Notes: a model not told the origin generated them from the letters alone. DNA of 64,000 bases from Cedecea neteri (GCF_000758305.1 NZ_CP009458.1:4030001-4094000); one strand, 5' to 3'; shown: positions 18,444 through 29,828, counted from the stretch's first letter. A program made the numbers and translations.

Positions 18444-18587
18444 CTACCAGGGGATAAATTTATTAATGGTACAAATGCCGCTGAAAAATTGCACATCCTG
18501 GTCGCACATCACATTTATCATTTGAGTCCATAGCAGCAGGCAGGTAACAGCAATCACCAAAACGATCACCCATCTGTACTTTCTCAC
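18444..18587 (-). CDS. mgrB: PhoQ inhibitor small membrane protein MgrB
   Basis: A 47-residue protein read from GTG at 18587 with an AGAGGTGG ribosome site upstream. One membrane helix (about 6-24) and a periplasmic tail with conserved cysteines in [13 protein letters not shown], ending INKFIPW, define MgrB. It binds PhoQ and damps PhoPQ signalling; its loss is a common route to colistin resistance in related genera. The frame here is intact. Confidence 0.96.
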   Translation of the reverse strand: MRKYRWVIVLVIAVTCLLLWTQMINVMCDQDVQFFSGICTINKFIPW

Positions 18588-18627
18588 TACATCGCCACCT
18601 CTTGACCATAGAATTTCGGTAATTTAA

Positions 18628-18646
18628 CACTAACCAACTAAACCAT
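18628..18646 (-). promoter_or_regulatory. Possible PhoP box upstream of mgrB
   Basis: On the minus strand, GGTTTAGTTGGTTAG resembles two GTTTA half-sites, though the spacing is shorter than the usual 5 bases. PhoP-driven mgrB expression is known in enterics. The site is suggestive only. Confidence 0.35.
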
Positions 18647-18746
18647 GAGTAACGTTTCCTGCTTTTTCATTTCAGAATCATCAGATTGTGACGTCAATTT
18701 TTCAGAGTAGGGTTGATGCAGGATTAGATTGATGTTTGAGGTCAGT

Positions 18747-18986
18747 ATGCGAGTGATTATTCGTACAATTATTGTTATTGCCATCATCTGGATTGGCCTG
18801 TTGCTTTCAGGCTATGGCGTTTTAGTGGGCAGCAAAGAAAATGCGGCGGGGCTTGGGCTGCAATGTAAATACCTGACGGCACGTAATACCGTGACCGCGC
18901 AGTTTATTCACACCGATAGCGGGATTATTGGCCTGACCGATTGCCCGCTTCTGCGTAAAGTCGACACGCCGATTGATAACGGTTAA
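18747..18986 (+). CDS. yobH: YobH family protein
   Basis: 79 residues from the ATG at 18747 (MRVIIRTI), matching E. coli YobH in length and pattern. An N-terminal hydrophobic helix (about 2-24, IGLLLSGYGVL) may be a signal anchor. The tail has two cysteines (LQCKYLTAR and TDCPLLRK), possibly a periplasmic disulfide. Function unknown. An in-frame ATG at 18729 would add six residues. Confidence 0.9.
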   Translation: MRVIIRTIIVIAIIWIGLLLSGYGVLVGSKENAAGLGLQCKYLTARNTVTAQFIHTDSGIIGLTDCPLLRKVDTPIDNG

Positions 18987-18993
18987 AGCGACA

Positions 18994-19021
18994 AGGCCGC
19001 GTGTCTTGCGCGGCCTGATTT
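18994..19021 (+). terminator. yobH terminator
   Basis: An 8-bp stem AGGCCGCG / CGCGGCCT (18994-19001 / 19009-19016) is followed by GATTTTAC, between the convergent yobH and kdgR genes. Confidence 0.65.
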
Positions 19022-19028
19022 TACAAAA

Positions 19029-19820
19029 TCAGAAAGGATAATGGTGGTAGCCCATCTGCTGAGATAACGTTCGTGCGGCCTGATGAAGAATACGGACGTA
19101 TTCAGCCAGCCCTTCATCCGAGTAGCGGATCGTTGGAAATGAAATGCTCATGCCCGCGACGACAACGCCAAAACGGTCGAAAACGGGTACCGCGACACAG
19201 CGAATGCCCTCTTCCTGTTCCTCATTGTCTTCACCATACCCCTGCGCTCTCACCTGCTCAAGCACAGGGATAAGTGCTTCTGTACTGACGATAGTCCGTT
19301 CTGTGCTGCGAACATACTCAACATCCGAAAGAATGTCCAAGATCTCGTCGTGCGGTCGCCACGCAAGCAAAACCTTACCAATGGCAGTGCTATACAACGG
19401 ATTCCGTCGTCCGACACGCGAATACATACGCAAGTTATAAAGCGAATCTATTTTGTGGATATAGACAATGCTGCTTTCCTCAAACGCCCCCAGATGAATC
19501 GCTTCTTTGGTTCGTCGGGAAAGCTCGCGCATCTGAACATCCGCGCTGCGAATAAGGTCGATATTCTCTAATGCCCCGCTGCCCAACTCGAAAAGCTTCA
19601 GCGTCAGGGCATATTTTTCCGACTCTTCTTCCTGTGACACGTAACCGAGGGATTTCATTGTTTGCAGAAACCGATATACGGTGCTCTTGGACATCATGAC
19701 GCGCTGCGACAGTTCGGTGATACCAATTTCTTTTTCTTCACCAAGTGCCTGTAGGATGCCAAAAACCTTTAGCACGGAAGAGACGGCATCGGGCTGCTTG
19801 TCGGGGTCTGAGAGAGCCAT
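19029..19820 (-). CDS. kdgR: IclR-family repressor KdgR
   Basis: 263 residues, as in E. coli. The N-terminal helix-turn-helix (about 10-70) contains GITELSQRVMMSKSTVYRFLQ; the C-terminal IclR effector domain binds 2-keto-3-deoxygluconate. KdgR represses pectin and hexuronate catabolism genes, in E. coli including kdgT, kdgK and eda; an eda gene is at 44362-45003. Confidence 0.97.
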   Translation of the reverse strand: MALSDPDKQPDAVSSVLKVFGILQALGEEKEIGITELSQRVMMSKSTVYRFLQTMKSLGYVSQEEESEKYALTLKLFELGSGALENIDLIRSADVQMRELSRRTKEAIHLGAFEESSIVYIHKIDSLYNLRMYSRVGRRNPLYSTAIGKVLLAWRPHDEILDILSDVEYVRSTERTIVSTEALIPVLEQVRAQGYGEDNEEQEEGIRCVAVPVFDRFGVVVAGMSISFPTIRYSDEGLAEYVRILHQAARTLSQQMGYHHYPF

Positions 19821-19996
19821 ACATCACCTCGGGTATTCTTGTTTTATAAAAATTAGAACCGTTTTTTAGTATATTGATGCCCTATGATCGCCGCAATCAA
19901 AGCCTGCTGATTCGTTACAAATCTGCGGCATTGACAAGATTAATTGATGATAAAATCATTACCCTCCTAACGACTTCAGACAGCCAAATTTTAAAT

Positions 19997-21370
19997 ATGG
20001 ATAAATCAGTGTCCGATGGCTTACCTACGCCTCAGCGTTACGGTGCCATTTTGACGATTGCGCTCGGGATCATGATGGCCGTGCTCGACGGCGCTATTGC
20101 TAATGTCGCCCTGCCTACGATTGCACACGATTTGAATGCCAGCCCTGCGGAATCTATTTGGGTGGTTAACGCTTATCAAATAGCCATTATTGTGTCGCTT
20201 TTATCGCTTTCGTTTCTCGGCGATATTTTTGGCTACCGCCGTATCTATCAGTGCGGTCTGGTCCTGTTTTGCCTGACCTCGCTATTTTGCGCCGTTTCTA
20301 CCTCACTGCCGATGCTTACCTTTGCCCGGGTGCTGCAAGGCTTTGGCGGCGCAGCATTAATGAGCGTGAATACCGCCCTGATTCGTTTGATTTATCCTCA
20401 GCGTTTTCTGGGGCGCGGGATGGGCGTGAATTCATTTATTGTTGCCGTGTCCTCTGCCGCCGGCCCCACCGTTGCCGCTGCAATTCTTTCGGTAGCCTCG
20501 TGGCAATGGCTGTTTTTAATCAACGTGCCAATTGGCATTGTTTCGCTGATTCTGGCGCTGCGCTATTTACCGCCCAACCAGCAAAAATCCCAGGGTCAGC
20601 GTTTTGATATCCCGAGTGCGGTAATGAACGCCCTCACCTTCGGTCTGCTTATTTCAGCGATCGGTGGTTTTTCACAGGGCCAGTCGGGGTTCATCATTAT
20701 CGGTGAACTGGTTGCGCTTGTCGTGATTGGCTATTTCTTCATCCGTCGCCAGCTTCGTTTACCGTTCCCTCTGCTCCCGGTCGACCTGCTGCGAATCCCA
20801 ATTTTTTCGCTGTCTATCGGCACATCAATATGTTCGTTCGGCGCTCAAATGCTGGCGCTGGTTTCACTGCCCTTTTTCTTGCAAACCGTCCTGGGCCGCA
20901 GTGAGGTTGAAACCGGTCTGCTGTTAACGCCGTGGCCACTGGCAACGATGGTGATGGCACCGCTGGCAGGTTATCTTATCGAACGTGTGCATGCAGGTCT
21001 GATGGGTGCCGTAGGGCTTTTAGTGATGGCCTGCGGCTTGTTTGCTTTGGCCATGCTCCCGCACGATCCGTCCGACCTGAATATTATCTGGCGTATGGTG
21101 CTGTGTGGGGCAGGATTCGGCCTCTTCCAGTCCCCGAATAACCACACCATTATCTCCTCTGCGCCCCGGCACCGCAGCGGTGGAGCAAGCGGTATGTTAG
21201 GGACTGCTCGCTTGCTCGGTCAAAGCTGCGGGGCCGCATTGGTCGCTCTAATGTTTAACGTGTTTGGTAACAGTGGGACGCATGCCTCGCTGATTCTTGC
21301 AGGCATATTTGCCACCATTGCCGCCGTCGTCAGTGGGCTGCGAATCTCGCAGCCCAGGGTACAGGCATAA
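19997..21370 (+). CDS. yebQ: MFS transporter YebQ (DHA2, 14-helix type)
   Basis: 457 residues from the ATG at 19997, equal to E. coli YebQ; the frame is open upstream to 19874 but the extension is unsupported. Features are LDGAIANVALPTIA in helix 1, a drug-exporter-like GDIFGYRRIY loop after helix 2, and about 14 membrane helices. It is a putative drug or metabolite exporter with no known substrate. It is divergent from kdgR, which suggests but does not prove KdgR influence. Confidence 0.92.
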   Translation: MDKSVSDGLPTPQRYGAILTIALGIMMAVLDGAIANVALPTIAHDLNASPAESIWVVNAYQIAIIVSLLSLSFLGDIFGYRRIYQCGLVLFCLTSLFCAVSTSLPMLTFARVLQGFGGAALMSVNTALIRLIYPQRFLGRGMGVNSFIVAVSSAAGPTVAAAILSVASWQWLFLINVPIGIVSLILALRYLPPNQQKSQGQRFDIPSAVMNALTFGLLISAIGGFSQGQSGFIIIGELVALVVIGYFFIRRQLRLPFPLLPVDLLRIPIFSLSIGTSICSFGAQMLALVSLPFFLQTVLGRSEVETGLLLTPWPLATMVMAPLAGYLIERVHAGLMGAVGLLVMACGLFALAMLPHDPSDLNIIWRMVLCGAGFGLFQSPNNHTIISSAPRHRSGGASGMLGTARLLGQSCGAALVALMFNVFGNSGTHASLILAGIFATIAAVVSGLRISQPRVQA

Positions 21371-21371
21371 A

Positions 21372-21398
21372 AAAAGCGTGCCGCCTGGGCACGCTTTT
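21372..21398. terminator. Bidirectional terminator between yebQ and htpX
   Basis: An 11-bp stem AAAAGCGTGCC / GGCACGCTTTT (21372-21382 / 21388-21398) with a 5-base loop serves the convergent genes. Confidence 0.9.
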
Positions 21399-21414
21399 CA
21401 TTTCTGAGTTACAA

Positions 21415-22296
21415 CTACTTCAGGTATTCGCCGTTGCGCAGCGCTTCGATACGTTTGTCCAGCGGCGGGTGCGTCATGAACAATTCGCTCATTGACTTGG
21501 CCTTACCGTTGATGCAAAACGCCATCATGCTGCTGGCTTCCTGCGGCTCATAGCTGGTTTTCAGGCGCTGCAGCGCTGCAATCATCTTCTCTCGGCCCAC
21601 AAGTTTCGCAGAACCCGCGTCGGCGTGGAATTCACGATGGCGTGAGAACCACATGGTGATAATGCTCGCCAGAATGCCAAACACCAGTTCCAGCACCGTT
21701 GCCACCGCAAAGTAAATCAGCGGGTTGCCGTTGCTGCTTTCGTTATCATCACGGTTCCCGGACAGGAAGCCAGAAGCCACCTGAGCGATGATGCGGGAAA
21801 TAAAGATAACGAAGGTGTTCACTACGCCCTGAATCAGCGTCATGGTCACCATGTCACCATTGGCGATATGGCTGATTTCGTGCGCGATAACCGCTTCCGC
21901 TTCGTCACGACTCATGTTCTGCAGCAGACCTGTACTGACCGCAACCAGAGAGGCGTCACGGCGCGCTCCGGTGGCGAAAGCATTGATGTCTGGTGCATGA
22001 TAAATCGCAACCTGCGGCATGGCGATGCCCGCCTGCTGTGACTGCCGACGCACGGTTTCCATTAACCAGTGCTCCGTTTCATTACGAGGTTGCTCAATCA
22101 CCTCACCGCCTACTGAACGTAATGCCATCCATTTTGACATCAGCAGGGAAATAAAAGAGCCGCCAAAGCCAAACAGCACCGCCATGATCATCAGACCCTG
22201 AACGCTGCTCGACTGGATCCCCGTCAGGCTTAGCACCAGCCCGAAAACGACCATTACCGCAAGGTTGGTCAACAGGAAAAGCCCGATACGCATCAT
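21415..22296 (-). CDS. htpX: Membrane zinc metalloprotease HtpX
   Basis: 293 residues from MMRIGLFL at 22296, equal to E. coli HtpX. Two N-terminal helices, the catalytic HEISH motif in [14 protein letters not shown], a third ligand region with [10 protein letters not shown], and two more helices are visible. HtpX degrades misfolded inner-membrane proteins together with FtsH and is induced by the Cpx response in E. coli. A longer upstream frame to 22344 lacks family support. Confidence 0.97.
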   Translation of the reverse strand: MMRIGLFLLTNLAVMVVFGLVLSLTGIQSSSVQGLMIMAVLFGFGGSFISLLMSKWMALRSVGGEVIEQPRNETEHWLMETVRRQSQQAGIAMPQVAIYHAPDINAFATGARRDASLVAVSTGLLQNMSRDEAEAVIAHEISHIANGDMVTMTLIQGVVNTFVIFISRIIAQVASGFLSGNRDDNESSNGNPLIYFAVATVLELVFGILASIITMWFSRHREFHADAGSAKLVGREKMIAALQRLKTSYEPQEASSMMAFCINGKAKSMSELFMTHPPLDKRIEALRNGEYLK

Positions 22297-22451
22297 AATT
22301 TTCTTTTTACCTCGGTTAAAAACACGCTCTTTGCGCTCCCACACATCGTAGGGGCGCGCCGCCTATTTTCAAGCATCAATCCCGCCCAAGTGATTAATAA
22401 TACATAACTTTACATTTTGTATGCATTTATCTTACATCACTGAAGACAGGC

Positions 22452-22481
22452 AAAAAAAATGGGCACCGCTTGGGTGCCCAT
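22452..22481 (-). terminator. prc terminator
   Basis: A 9-bp stem ATGGGCACC / GGTGCCCAT (22459-22467 / 22473-22481) is followed on the minus strand by about eight T. It begins just after the prc stop. Confidence 0.92.
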
Positions 22482-22489
22482 CCGGGAGG

Positions 22490-24538
22490 TTACTTGGTCG
22501 CCGTCGGCTGCTCGGCAGGCCTGTCTTGCTCCATGCCGGCAAGATCGATGGCAATATGCACCGTCTCGTCAAGATACGGATCGGGCTCCTGGTAATCCTT
22601 CGGCAAATCGTCGAGTTTCTTAATCGGCGCTTTACTTTCCCGCTTGAAGCGATCGTTGATTCTGGCCAGGCGAGTCGCGTCGTCTTCCTGATTCTCTTTT
22701 TCACGCTGAGCGTAATTCAGAGAAACAACGTTCCGTTTTTCCTTCAGGGCATTGAAGCGAGCAATGTCCTTCATGATGTACTGGAACTCAGGGTCTTTGG
22801 CGATGCGATCCTGATGCAGCTTCAGTAACTCAGGTTCGAACGGCGTAAGATCGCCGGTTTTCACATAAGTCGCCGCGTTGATGCTGTCCCAAGGCAACGC
22901 GTTGTCTTCGAACTTCTCGCCGGTCTCAGTTTGTTCGGTCCCGGTTGGCATCATGATGTCCGGCGTCACACCTTTCCGCTGAGTACTGCCGCCGTTAATG
23001 CGGTAGAACTTCTGAATGGTGTACTGAACCGAACCCAGCGCAGGCCATTCCGGACGCAGCATCTGATCGTAAATGCGATTCAGTGAACGGTACTGCTGCA
23101 CGGTGCCTTTCCCGAAGGTCGGTTCGCCGACAATCAGCGCGCGACCATAGTCCTGCATCGCCGCCGCAAAGATTTCAGAGGCCGAGGCGCTAAAGCGGTC
23201 AACCAGCACCACCAGCGGACCTTTGTAGTAGACCACGCCGTCGGTATCGCTATCTTCGCGGACTTTACCGTTGTTGTCGCGAACCTGAACCACCGGGCCA
23301 CTAGGAATAAACAGACCGGACAGGGACACCGCTTCCGTCAGCGCACCGCCGCCGTTAGAACGCAGATCGATAATCACGCTCTTCACGTTCTGTTTTTCCA
23401 GTTTCTGCAGCTGAACCTTCACGTCATCCGTGAGGCCAACGTAGAAGCCAGGAATATCCAGCACGCCGACTTTGTCTTTGCCGACAGTCTTCACAGACAT
23501 CTTGACCGCGCGGTCTTCGAGGCGAATACGTTCGCGGGTCAGCGTCACGGTACGCGTTTTGGTGCCTTTGCCCGCAGGCAGGATTTCAAGGCGAACTTTG
23601 CTGCCTTTTGGCCCTTTAATCAGCGCCACAACGTCGTCCAGACGCCAGCCGATAACGTCAACCATCGGTTTACCCGTTTGGCCTACGCCAACAATACGAT
23701 CGCCGACGGTAATCGCCTTACTTTTCGCCGCCGGGCCACCGGCAACCATGGAGTTGATCAGCGTATAATCATCGTCCATTTGCAATACCGCGCCGATGCC
23801 TTCTAAAGACAGGCTCATTTCGGTGTTGAACTGTTCGGTGCTGCGCGGGGAAAGATAGTTCGTATGCGGGTCAATCTCATGGGCAAACGCAGTCATCGCC
23901 AGCGAGAACACATCTTCACTGTTGCTTTGCGCCAGACGGCGGATGGCAAACTGATAGCGCTTGGTCAGTGTTTCACGAATTTCCTGCTCGGTTTTGCCGG
24001 TCAGTTTCAGGCTCAGCTCGTCGTATTTAACTTTCGCATCCCAGAGCTTATCCAGCTCATCGACGCTTGTTGGCCACGGCGCCTTGCTGCGATCCAGATT
24101 GATGGTGTCGTTACCGGTGAAATCCATCGGCTTCGCTAACACCTTCAAGGCATACTGATAGCGTTCAAAACGGCGCTTCTGACCCAGATTATAAAGGTCG
24201 TAAAACACATCGAGCTTACCGCTGCGCAACTCATCGCCAATCTGCCCTTTCTTCGCGGCAAACTGGGCGACGTCGCTGGCCAACAGCACGTTGTGGCTGT
24301 AATCCAGCAAGTTCAGGTAGCGGTCAAAGATTTTTGCCGAGAAGTTGGCATCCAGATCGAACTGGCGGTAATGAGAACGCGTAAAACGCGAGGTCACGCG
24401 TTCACTCACCGTTGCGTGCTGAGCTTCTTCCTTTAACTGAGGAATTTGGTCAGCACGGGTAATGTTGTCCAGGGCCAGGGCGCTGCCTGCCACGAACAGC
24501 AGGCTGGCGATGGCCGTAAGCTTAAAGAGTTTGTTCAT
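22490..24538 (-). CDS. prc: Periplasmic tail-specific protease Prc (Tsp)
   Basis: 682 residues, as in E. coli. A signal peptide (about 1-22, ending AGSALA) is followed by an N-terminal helical domain, a PDZ domain (about 240-320) and a serine-lysine protease fold with SASASEIFAAAM (Ser) and PTFGKGTVQ (Lys). With NlpI it degrades MepS and processes FtsI, linking it to wall growth. It lies 20 bases after proQ on the same strand, forming the proQ-prc operon. Confidence 0.98.
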   Translation of the reverse strand: MNKLFKLTAIASLLFVAGSALALDNITRADQIPQLKEEAQHATVSERVTSRFTRSHYRQFDLDANFSAKIFDRYLNLLDYSHNVLLASDVAQFAAKKGQIGDELRSGKLDVFYDLYNLGQKRRFERYQYALKVLAKPMDFTGNDTINLDRSKAPWPTSVDELDKLWDAKVKYDELSLKLTGKTEQEIRETLTKRYQFAIRRLAQSNSEDVFSLAMTAFAHEIDPHTNYLSPRSTEQFNTEMSLSLEGIGAVLQMDDDYTLINSMVAGGPAAKSKAITVGDRIVGVGQTGKPMVDVIGWRLDDVVALIKGPKGSKVRLEILPAGKGTKTRTVTLTRERIRLEDRAVKMSVKTVGKDKVGVLDIPGFYVGLTDDVKVQLQKLEKQNVKSVIIDLRSNGGGALTEAVSLSGLFIPSGPVVQVRDNNGKVREDSDTDGVVYYKGPLVVLVDRFSASASEIFAAAMQDYGRALIVGEPTFGKGTVQQYRSLNRIYDQMLRPEWPALGSVQYTIQKFYRINGGSTQRKGVTPDIMMPTGTEQTETGEKFEDNALPWDSINAATYVKTGDLTPFEPELLKLHQDRIAKDPEFQYIMKDIARFNALKEKRNVVSLNYAQREKENQEDDATRLARINDRFKRESKAPIKKLDDLPKDYQEPDPYLDETVHIAIDLAGMEQDRPAEQPTATK

Positions 24539-24558
24539 GCCTGAGTCAGGCCTCCGTT

Positions 24559-25242
24559 TCAGAACTGCAAGTGTTCTGCGCGTACGATCATTGCCATACC
24601 AGAAGTCAGCTGTACACGGACGCCATCTTTGGTAATTTCCAGTACGGTAGCATCCATTGCGTTGTTACCGGCTTTGACTTTAATGGCCTGTCCAACCTGC
24701 AGAGCAGCTATATCGGTCACCGGTGTACGACGCTCTTCACGAGGTGCCTTTGGTGCCGGTTTCTCAGCGCGAGGTTTACGCTCTGCCCCTTCTTTGCGAC
24801 GCGGTGCTGCGGCCGGGCGAGGTTTGCGTTCGCGACGTGGAGCCTCTTCAGTGACGCCTGCGGCTGCAGCGGCTTCACGTTTCTTCGCCTGCTGCTCAGC
24901 ACGCTGTGCCTGAACGCGGGCTTTGGCTTCATCCAACTGCTGGCGAGCATGTTCTACATGCTGTTCGTCCAGCTCACCGCAAGGGTTGCCATCGAGATCA
25001 ACGCGAGTTGCGCCAGCTTTGATGCCGTACAGGTAACGCCAGCTTGACGTATAAAGACGCAATGCTGAACGAAGCTGCGTTTTGCTGAGGCTCATTTCGC
25101 CTTCAACACGAGAGACTAAATCCTGGAAGATACCAATCTTCAACGGACGAGCTTCACCTTCTGCGCTAAAACATTGAGGGAAACGCTCGGCCAAAAATGC
25201 GATAACTTCTTTACTGCTATTCAACTTAGGTTGATTTTCCAT
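24559..25242 (-). CDS. proQ: RNA chaperone ProQ
   Basis: 227 residues (E. coli 232). An N-terminal FinO-like RNA-binding domain (about 1-120) includes [18 protein letters not shown] basic linker rich in Arg, Lys, Ala and Pro (about 125-175) leads to a Tudor-like C-terminal domain ending IVRAEHLQF. ProQ binds structured sRNAs and mRNA 3' ends genome-wide and affects ProP. Cotranscribed with prc. Confidence 0.97.
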   Translation of the reverse strand: MENQPKLNSSKEVIAFLAERFPQCFSAEGEARPLKIGIFQDLVSRVEGEMSLSKTQLRSALRLYTSSWRYLYGIKAGATRVDLDGNPCGELDEQHVEHARQQLDEAKARVQAQRAEQQAKKREAAAAAGVTEEAPRRERKPRPAAAPRRKEGAERKPRAEKPAPKAPREERRTPVTDIAALQVGQAIKVKAGNNAMDATVLEITKDGVRVQLTSGMAMIVRAEHLQF

Positions 25243-25346
25243 GAAATTTCCTGATTACAACGGAATTGCCAATAAGTCGCAGGCATGAACAGGCGACATT
25301 ATAATGACGCCATCGCTAAATGCCACGTTATCCGTTGCTTATCATG

Positions 25347-25835
25347 CTATCGAGGGAAGAATTTTTTAAAATCAGTGCCGCTCAGCACGTCTGAAAGCTG
25401 CGAAATCAAGGTTTTTAAACCCATTTCGTCTTCTTCCGAAAAACGGCCATACTCGGTGCTGTCGATATCCAGGACGCCAATTGTCTGACCGTCAACCGTC
25501 AGCGGCAGCACAATTTCCGAATTGCTGGCCGCATCGCAGGCAATATGCCCGTCGAAAGCATGCACATCTTCCACACGCTGAATCGTGCCTGTAGCAACGG
25601 CTGTGCCGCATACGCCCTTGCCGACAGGGATTCTTACGCAGGCAATTTTGCCCTGGAAGGGCCCCAGAACTAGCGTTTGGGCTTCGAGAAGGTAGAATCC
25701 TGCCCAGTTCACGCCATCAAGGCGCTCAAAGAGCAAAGCACTGGTGTTCGCCAGTGTTGCGAGGAAGCTGGTTTCACCTGCCATTAACGCACTAAAATCG
25801 CGATTCAGATCCGCGTAAAATTGTTCTTTGTTCAT
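25347..25835 (-). CDS. msrC: Free methionine-(R)-sulfoxide reductase (GAF-type)
   Basis: 162 residues from MNKEQFYADL at 25835. The GAF-domain enzyme carries the conserved cysteines in GKIACVRIP, GVCGTA and HIACDAAS used to reduce free L-methionine-R-sulfoxide in the cytosol. It corresponds to E. coli MsrC (YebR). The frame continues upstream to 25907 without family support. It lies upstream of proQ on the same strand and divergent from letA. Confidence 0.95.
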   Translation of the reverse strand: MNKEQFYADLNRDFSALMAGETSFLATLANTSALLFERLDGVNWAGFYLLEAQTLVLGPFQGKIACVRIPVGKGVCGTAVATGTIQRVEDVHAFDGHIACDAASNSEIVLPLTVDGQTIGVLDIDSTEYGRFSEEDEMGLKTLISQLSDVLSGTDFKKFFPR

Positions 25836-25939
25836 TAAATAACCGTTATGTTGTCTTGCTTTACTTTGTAGCATACTAAAATAAGCATTAAATGCACGGT
25901 GCCACAAGGTGTATCATTTTATGAATTACGATAGGCTAA

Positions 25940-27226
25940 ATGCATTATTCAGATAACAACGCTCCCGGCTTACGACGCACAATGAAAATACACGCCATCA
26001 GTCAGGAATTGCCTCAGGCACGTTATCAGCGTTGTCCTCAATGCGATACCCTTTTCTCTCTGCCCCAGGTTAAATCGACACAAAGTGCCTATTGCCCCTG
26101 CTGTGATGCAAGGGTACATCATGGCCGTGACTGGTCATTGACGCGCCTGGGGGCAATGGCCGTGGCGATGCTGGTGCTTATGCCCGTCGCCTTTACCGAT
26201 CCGCTACTGCGCATTTATCTGCTGGGATCGAGTATTGACGCCAACGTTATGCAAGGGATTTGGCAGATGGCAAGCCAGGGAGATGTGCTTACCGCCGCCG
26301 TCGTGCTCTTCTGTGTGATCGGCGCACCGGCCACGCTGGTCGCGGCTATTGCCTACCTCTGCTTTGGCAACATTCTCGGCATGAACCTTCGCCCGGTACT
26401 GCTGATGCTCGATAAGCTTAAAGAGTGGGTGATGCTGGATATTTATCTGGTGGGGATTGGCGTGGCCTGCATTAAAGTACGCGAGTACGCGTTCATACAA
26501 CCCGGTCCTGGACTGATAGCCTTTATTGCCCTGGTCGTCTTGAGTCTGTTGACCATGATCCACCTGAATATTGAGCAGCTATGGGAGCGTTTTTACCCTC
26601 AGCGCCCGGCTCGCGCTTTCAACGCGCAGCTGCGCGTTTGCCTCGGTTGCCATTTTACCGGCGTTCCTGACGAACGGGGTCGCTGCCCTCGCTGCCATAT
26701 CCCGCTTTATCATCGCCGTAAGCAAAGCTTACAAAAATCCTGGGCAGCACTGGTTGCCTCCCTGGTCTTTCTGCTTCCGGCAAACCTGCTGCCTATTTCA
26801 ATTATTTACGTGAACGGAGCACGCCAGGAAGACACCATTCTTTCGGGCATCATTTCCCTGGCACACAGCAATATTGCGGTCGCTGCCGTGGTGTTTATTG
26901 CCAGTATCCTGGTGCCGTTTACTAAAGTTATTGTATTGATTACGCTACTGATCAGTATTCATTTCAAATGCCAGCAGGGATTACGAACCCGCATATTATT
27001 GCTGCGGTTTGTCACCTGGATTGGCCGCTGGTCTATGCTCGATCTGTTTGTCATCGCTTTGATGATGTCACTGGTTAATCGTGACCAGCTGTTAGCCTTT
27101 ACGATGGGTCCCGCCGCGGTCTTCTTTGGCGCGGCGGTTATATTAACTATTCTTGCCGTCGAATGGCTGGATAGCCGACTACTTTGGGACGCACATGAGT
27201 CAGGAAACGCCCGCTTCACCGACTGA
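25940..27226 (+). CDS. letA: Lipid transport membrane protein LetA (YebS)
   Basis: 428 residues, a PqiA-family inner-membrane protein (E. coli 427). Two zinc-ribbon cysteine clusters (CPQCD...CPCCD near residue 34, and CLGCHFTG...CPRCH near 236) each precede a block of about four membrane helices. LetA feeds lipid to the LetB tunnel for envelope transport. The C-terminal coding overlaps the start of letB by 32 bases. Confidence 0.95.
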   Translation: MHYSDNNAPGLRRTMKIHAISQELPQARYQRCPQCDTLFSLPQVKSTQSAYCPCCDARVHHGRDWSLTRLGAMAVAMLVLMPVAFTDPLLRIYLLGSSIDANVMQGIWQMASQGDVLTAAVVLFCVIGAPATLVAAIAYLCFGNILGMNLRPVLLMLDKLKEWVMLDIYLVGIGVACIKVREYAFIQPGPGLIAFIALVVLSLLTMIHLNIEQLWERFYPQRPARAFNAQLRVCLGCHFTGVPDERGRCPRCHIPLYHRRKQSLQKSWAALVASLVFLLPANLLPISIIYVNGARQEDTILSGIISLAHSNIAVAAVVFIASILVPFTKVIVLITLLISIHFKCQQGLRTRILLLRFVTWIGRWSMLDLFVIALMMSLVNRDQLLAFTMGPAAVFFGAAVILTILAVEWLDSRLLWDAHESGNARFTD

Positions 27227-29828
27227 AGCGAGAATTAAAACGAAACGCCGGATCTCCCCTTTCTGGTTATTACCTGTAATTGCGTTACTGATTGCCGGCT
27301 GGCTGATCTGGACGACTTACCAGGAGCGCGGCAATACCGTGACCATCGACTTTATCTCCGCCGACGGGATAGTCGCTGGCCGCACGCCCGTACGCTACCA
27401 GGGCGTCGAAGTGGGCACCGTGCAAAACATCAGCCTGAGCGATGATCTGCGTAAAATCGAAGTCAAAGTCAGCATCAAAAGCGATATGAAGGATGCGCTG
27501 CGGGAAGACACACAATTCTGGCTGGTGACGCCAAAAGCCTCCCTCGCCGGGGTATCCGGGCTTGATGCCCTTGTTGGCGGGAACTACATCGGCATGATGC
27601 CGGGTAAAGGCGAGCCGCGGGATCATTTTACCGCGCTCGATACCCAGCCTAAGTATCGTCTTGATAACGGCGAACTCATGATCCACCTGCATGCCCCGGA
27701 TTTAGGCTCCCTTAACAGCGGGTCGCTGGTCTATTTCCGCAAAATTCCGGTTGGCCGGGTGTATGACTATGCCATCAATAAGAACAAGCAGGGCGTCACT
27801 GTCGACGTACTGATCGATCGCCGCTTTACCAGTCTGGTGAAAAAAGGCAGCCGTTTCTGGAATGTGTCTGGGGTGAAGGCCGATGTTGGCCTGAGTGGCG
27901 CCAAAGTTCAGCTAGAAAGCCTCGCAGCCCTGGTCAATGGTGCGATTGCTTTCGATTCACCTGACGATTCAGAACCGGCCAAAGCGGATGATGAATTCGG
28001 CCTTTACGAAGACCTGGCGCACAGCCAGCGCGGCGTCATCATTAACCTCGATCTCCCGAGCGGAGATGGCCTCAAAGCAGGATCAACTAAGTTGATGTAT
28101 CAGGGGCTGGAAGTGGGTTCTCTGACTAAGTTGAACCTCAATCCAGGCGGTGCCGTGACAGGGGAAATGACCGTTGACCCCGGAGTGGTTAGCCTGATGC
28201 GTAGCGGCACGCGCATCGAACTCCGTAGTCCAAAAATCTCGCTGGATAATCCGAGCATCAGCACTTTGCTGACGGGCAGCACCTTTGAGCTTGTGCCTGG
28301 TGACGGCGAGCCGCAGGATCGCTTCACCGTGGTCTCCAGCGATCAAACGCCGCTCCAGCAGCCAAATGTACTCACGCTTTCACTGACCGCACCTGAAAGC
28401 TATGGTATTGATGCCGGGCAACCCGTCATCCTGCACGGGATACAAATCGGCCAGGTGGTCGAGCGAGCACTGTCGGCCAAAGGCGTCACGTTCTCCGTCG
28501 CCATTGAACCGCAATACCGTCATCTGCTGCAGGGCGACAGCAAATTCGTGGTCAACAGTCGCATTGATGTGAAGCTTGGCATGGACGGCGTTGAGTTTCT
28601 GGGTGCCAGCGCTAACGAATGGGTCAACGGCGGTATTCGCGTACTACCAGGCAACAAAGGCGAGATGAAAAGCAGCTACCCGCTTTACGCCAACATGGAA
28701 AAAGCGATTGAAAACAGCCTGAGCGACATCCCGACCACCACACTGACGCTGACGGCATCCAGCCTGCCTGATATCCAGACCGGCTCCGTGGTGCTGTACC
28801 GCAAATTCCAGGTGGGCGAAATCATCACCATCCGCCCTCGCGCTGAGAACTTCGATATCGATGTTCATATCAAGCCGGAATATCGCAAGCTCCTGACGCC
28901 AAATACCGTGTTTTGGGCTGAAGGTGGCGCGAAAGTTCAGCTCAACGGCAGTGGTCTGACGGTGCAGGCCTCGCCGCTCTCTCGTGCGCTCAAAGGGGCC
29001 ATTAGTTTTGACAACATGAGCGGTGCCAGCGTCGGGCAAGTGAAAGGTGAGAAACGCGTGCTTTACGCCTCTGAAACCGCAGCAAGAGCGGTAGGCAGCC
29101 AGATAACGCTGCACACGTTCGATGCCGGAAAACTTTCCGCCGGAATGCCAATTCGCTATCTGGGTATTGATATCGGCCAGCTTGAATCCCTGAACCTGAC
29201 GCAGTCCCGCAACGAAGTGGAAGCTAAAGCGGTACTTTACCCTGAATATGTGTCTACCTTTGCACGTGTCGGCACACGCTTCTCCGTAGTCACACCGCAG
29301 ATCTCTGCGGCGGGAGTCGATCATCTTGATACCCTTCTACAGCCGTACATCAACGTTGAACCGGGTAAAGGCGACCCGCGTCGCGACTTTGAGCTGCAGG
29401 AAGCGTCTATCACCGATTCTCGTTACTCGGACGGGCTGAACATCGTACTGGAAGTGCCTGAAGCCGGCTCGCTGAGTATTGGCACGCCGGTCCTCTTCCG
29501 TGGCATTGAAGTCGGCACGGTCACCGGCATGACGTTGGGCAATCTCTCTGACCGCGTGATGGTTGGCCTGCGCATAAGCAAGCGTTACCAGCATCTGGTC
29601 CGGGACAACTCCGTCTTCTGGCTGGCTTCCGGCTACAGCCTCGACTTTGGCTTAACCGGTGGCGTGGTGAAAACCGGGACCTTTAATCAGTTTATTCGCG
29701 GCGGTATTGCGTTTGCGACCCCGCCGGGGATCCCGCTTTCCCCTAAAGCGGAAGCCGGGAAGCACTTCCTGCTGCTGGAAAGTGAGCCGAAAGAGTGGCG
29801 CCAGTGGGGCACCGCCCTTCCGCGCTAA
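27195..29828 (+). CDS. letB: MCE-domain lipid tunnel protein LetB (YebT)
   Basis: 877 residues from MSQETPAS at 27195, equal to E. coli LetB. One N-terminal membrane anchor (about 22-42) is followed by seven tandem MCE repeats, visible as recurring [16 protein letters not shown] and [15 protein letters not shown] segments. The protein stacks as hexameric rings spanning the periplasm and carries phospholipids between membranes. It overlaps letA by 32 bases, indicating translational coupling. Confidence 0.97.
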   Translation: MSQETPASPTEARIKTKRRISPFWLLPVIALLIAGWLIWTTYQERGNTVTIDFISADGIVAGRTPVRYQGVEVGTVQNISLSDDLRKIEVKVSIKSDMKDALREDTQFWLVTPKASLAGVSGLDALVGGNYIGMMPGKGEPRDHFTALDTQPKYRLDNGELMIHLHAPDLGSLNSGSLVYFRKIPVGRVYDYAINKNKQGVTVDVLIDRRFTSLVKKGSRFWNVSGVKADVGLSGAKVQLESLAALVNGAIAFDSPDDSEPAKADDEFGLYEDLAHSQRGVIINLDLPSGDGLKAGSTKLMYQGLEVGSLTKLNLNPGGAVTGEMTVDPGVVSLMRSGTRIELRSPKISLDNPSISTLLTGSTFELVPGDGEPQDRFTVVSSDQTPLQQPNVLTLSLTAPESYGIDAGQPVILHGIQIGQVVERALSAKGVTFSVAIEPQYRHLLQGDSKFVVNSRIDVKLGMDGVEFLGASANEWVNGGIRVLPGNKGEMKSSYPLYANMEKAIENSLSDIPTTTLTLTASSLPDIQTGSVVLYRKFQVGEIITIRPRAENFDIDVHIKPEYRKLLTPNTVFWAEGGAKVQLNGSGLTVQASPLSRALKGAISFDNMSGASVGQVKGEKRVLYASETAARAVGSQITLHTFDAGKLSAGMPIRYLGIDIGQLESLNLTQSRNEVEAKAVLYPEYVSTFARVGTRFSVVTPQISAAGVDHLDTLLQPYINVEPGKGDPRRDFELQEASITDSRYSDGLNIVLEVPEAGSLSIGTPVLFRGIEVGTVTGMTLGNLSDRVMVGLRISKRYQHLVRDNSVFWLASGYSLDFGLTGGVVKTGTFNQFIRGGIAFATPPGIPLSPKAEAGKHFLLLESEPKEWRQWGTALPR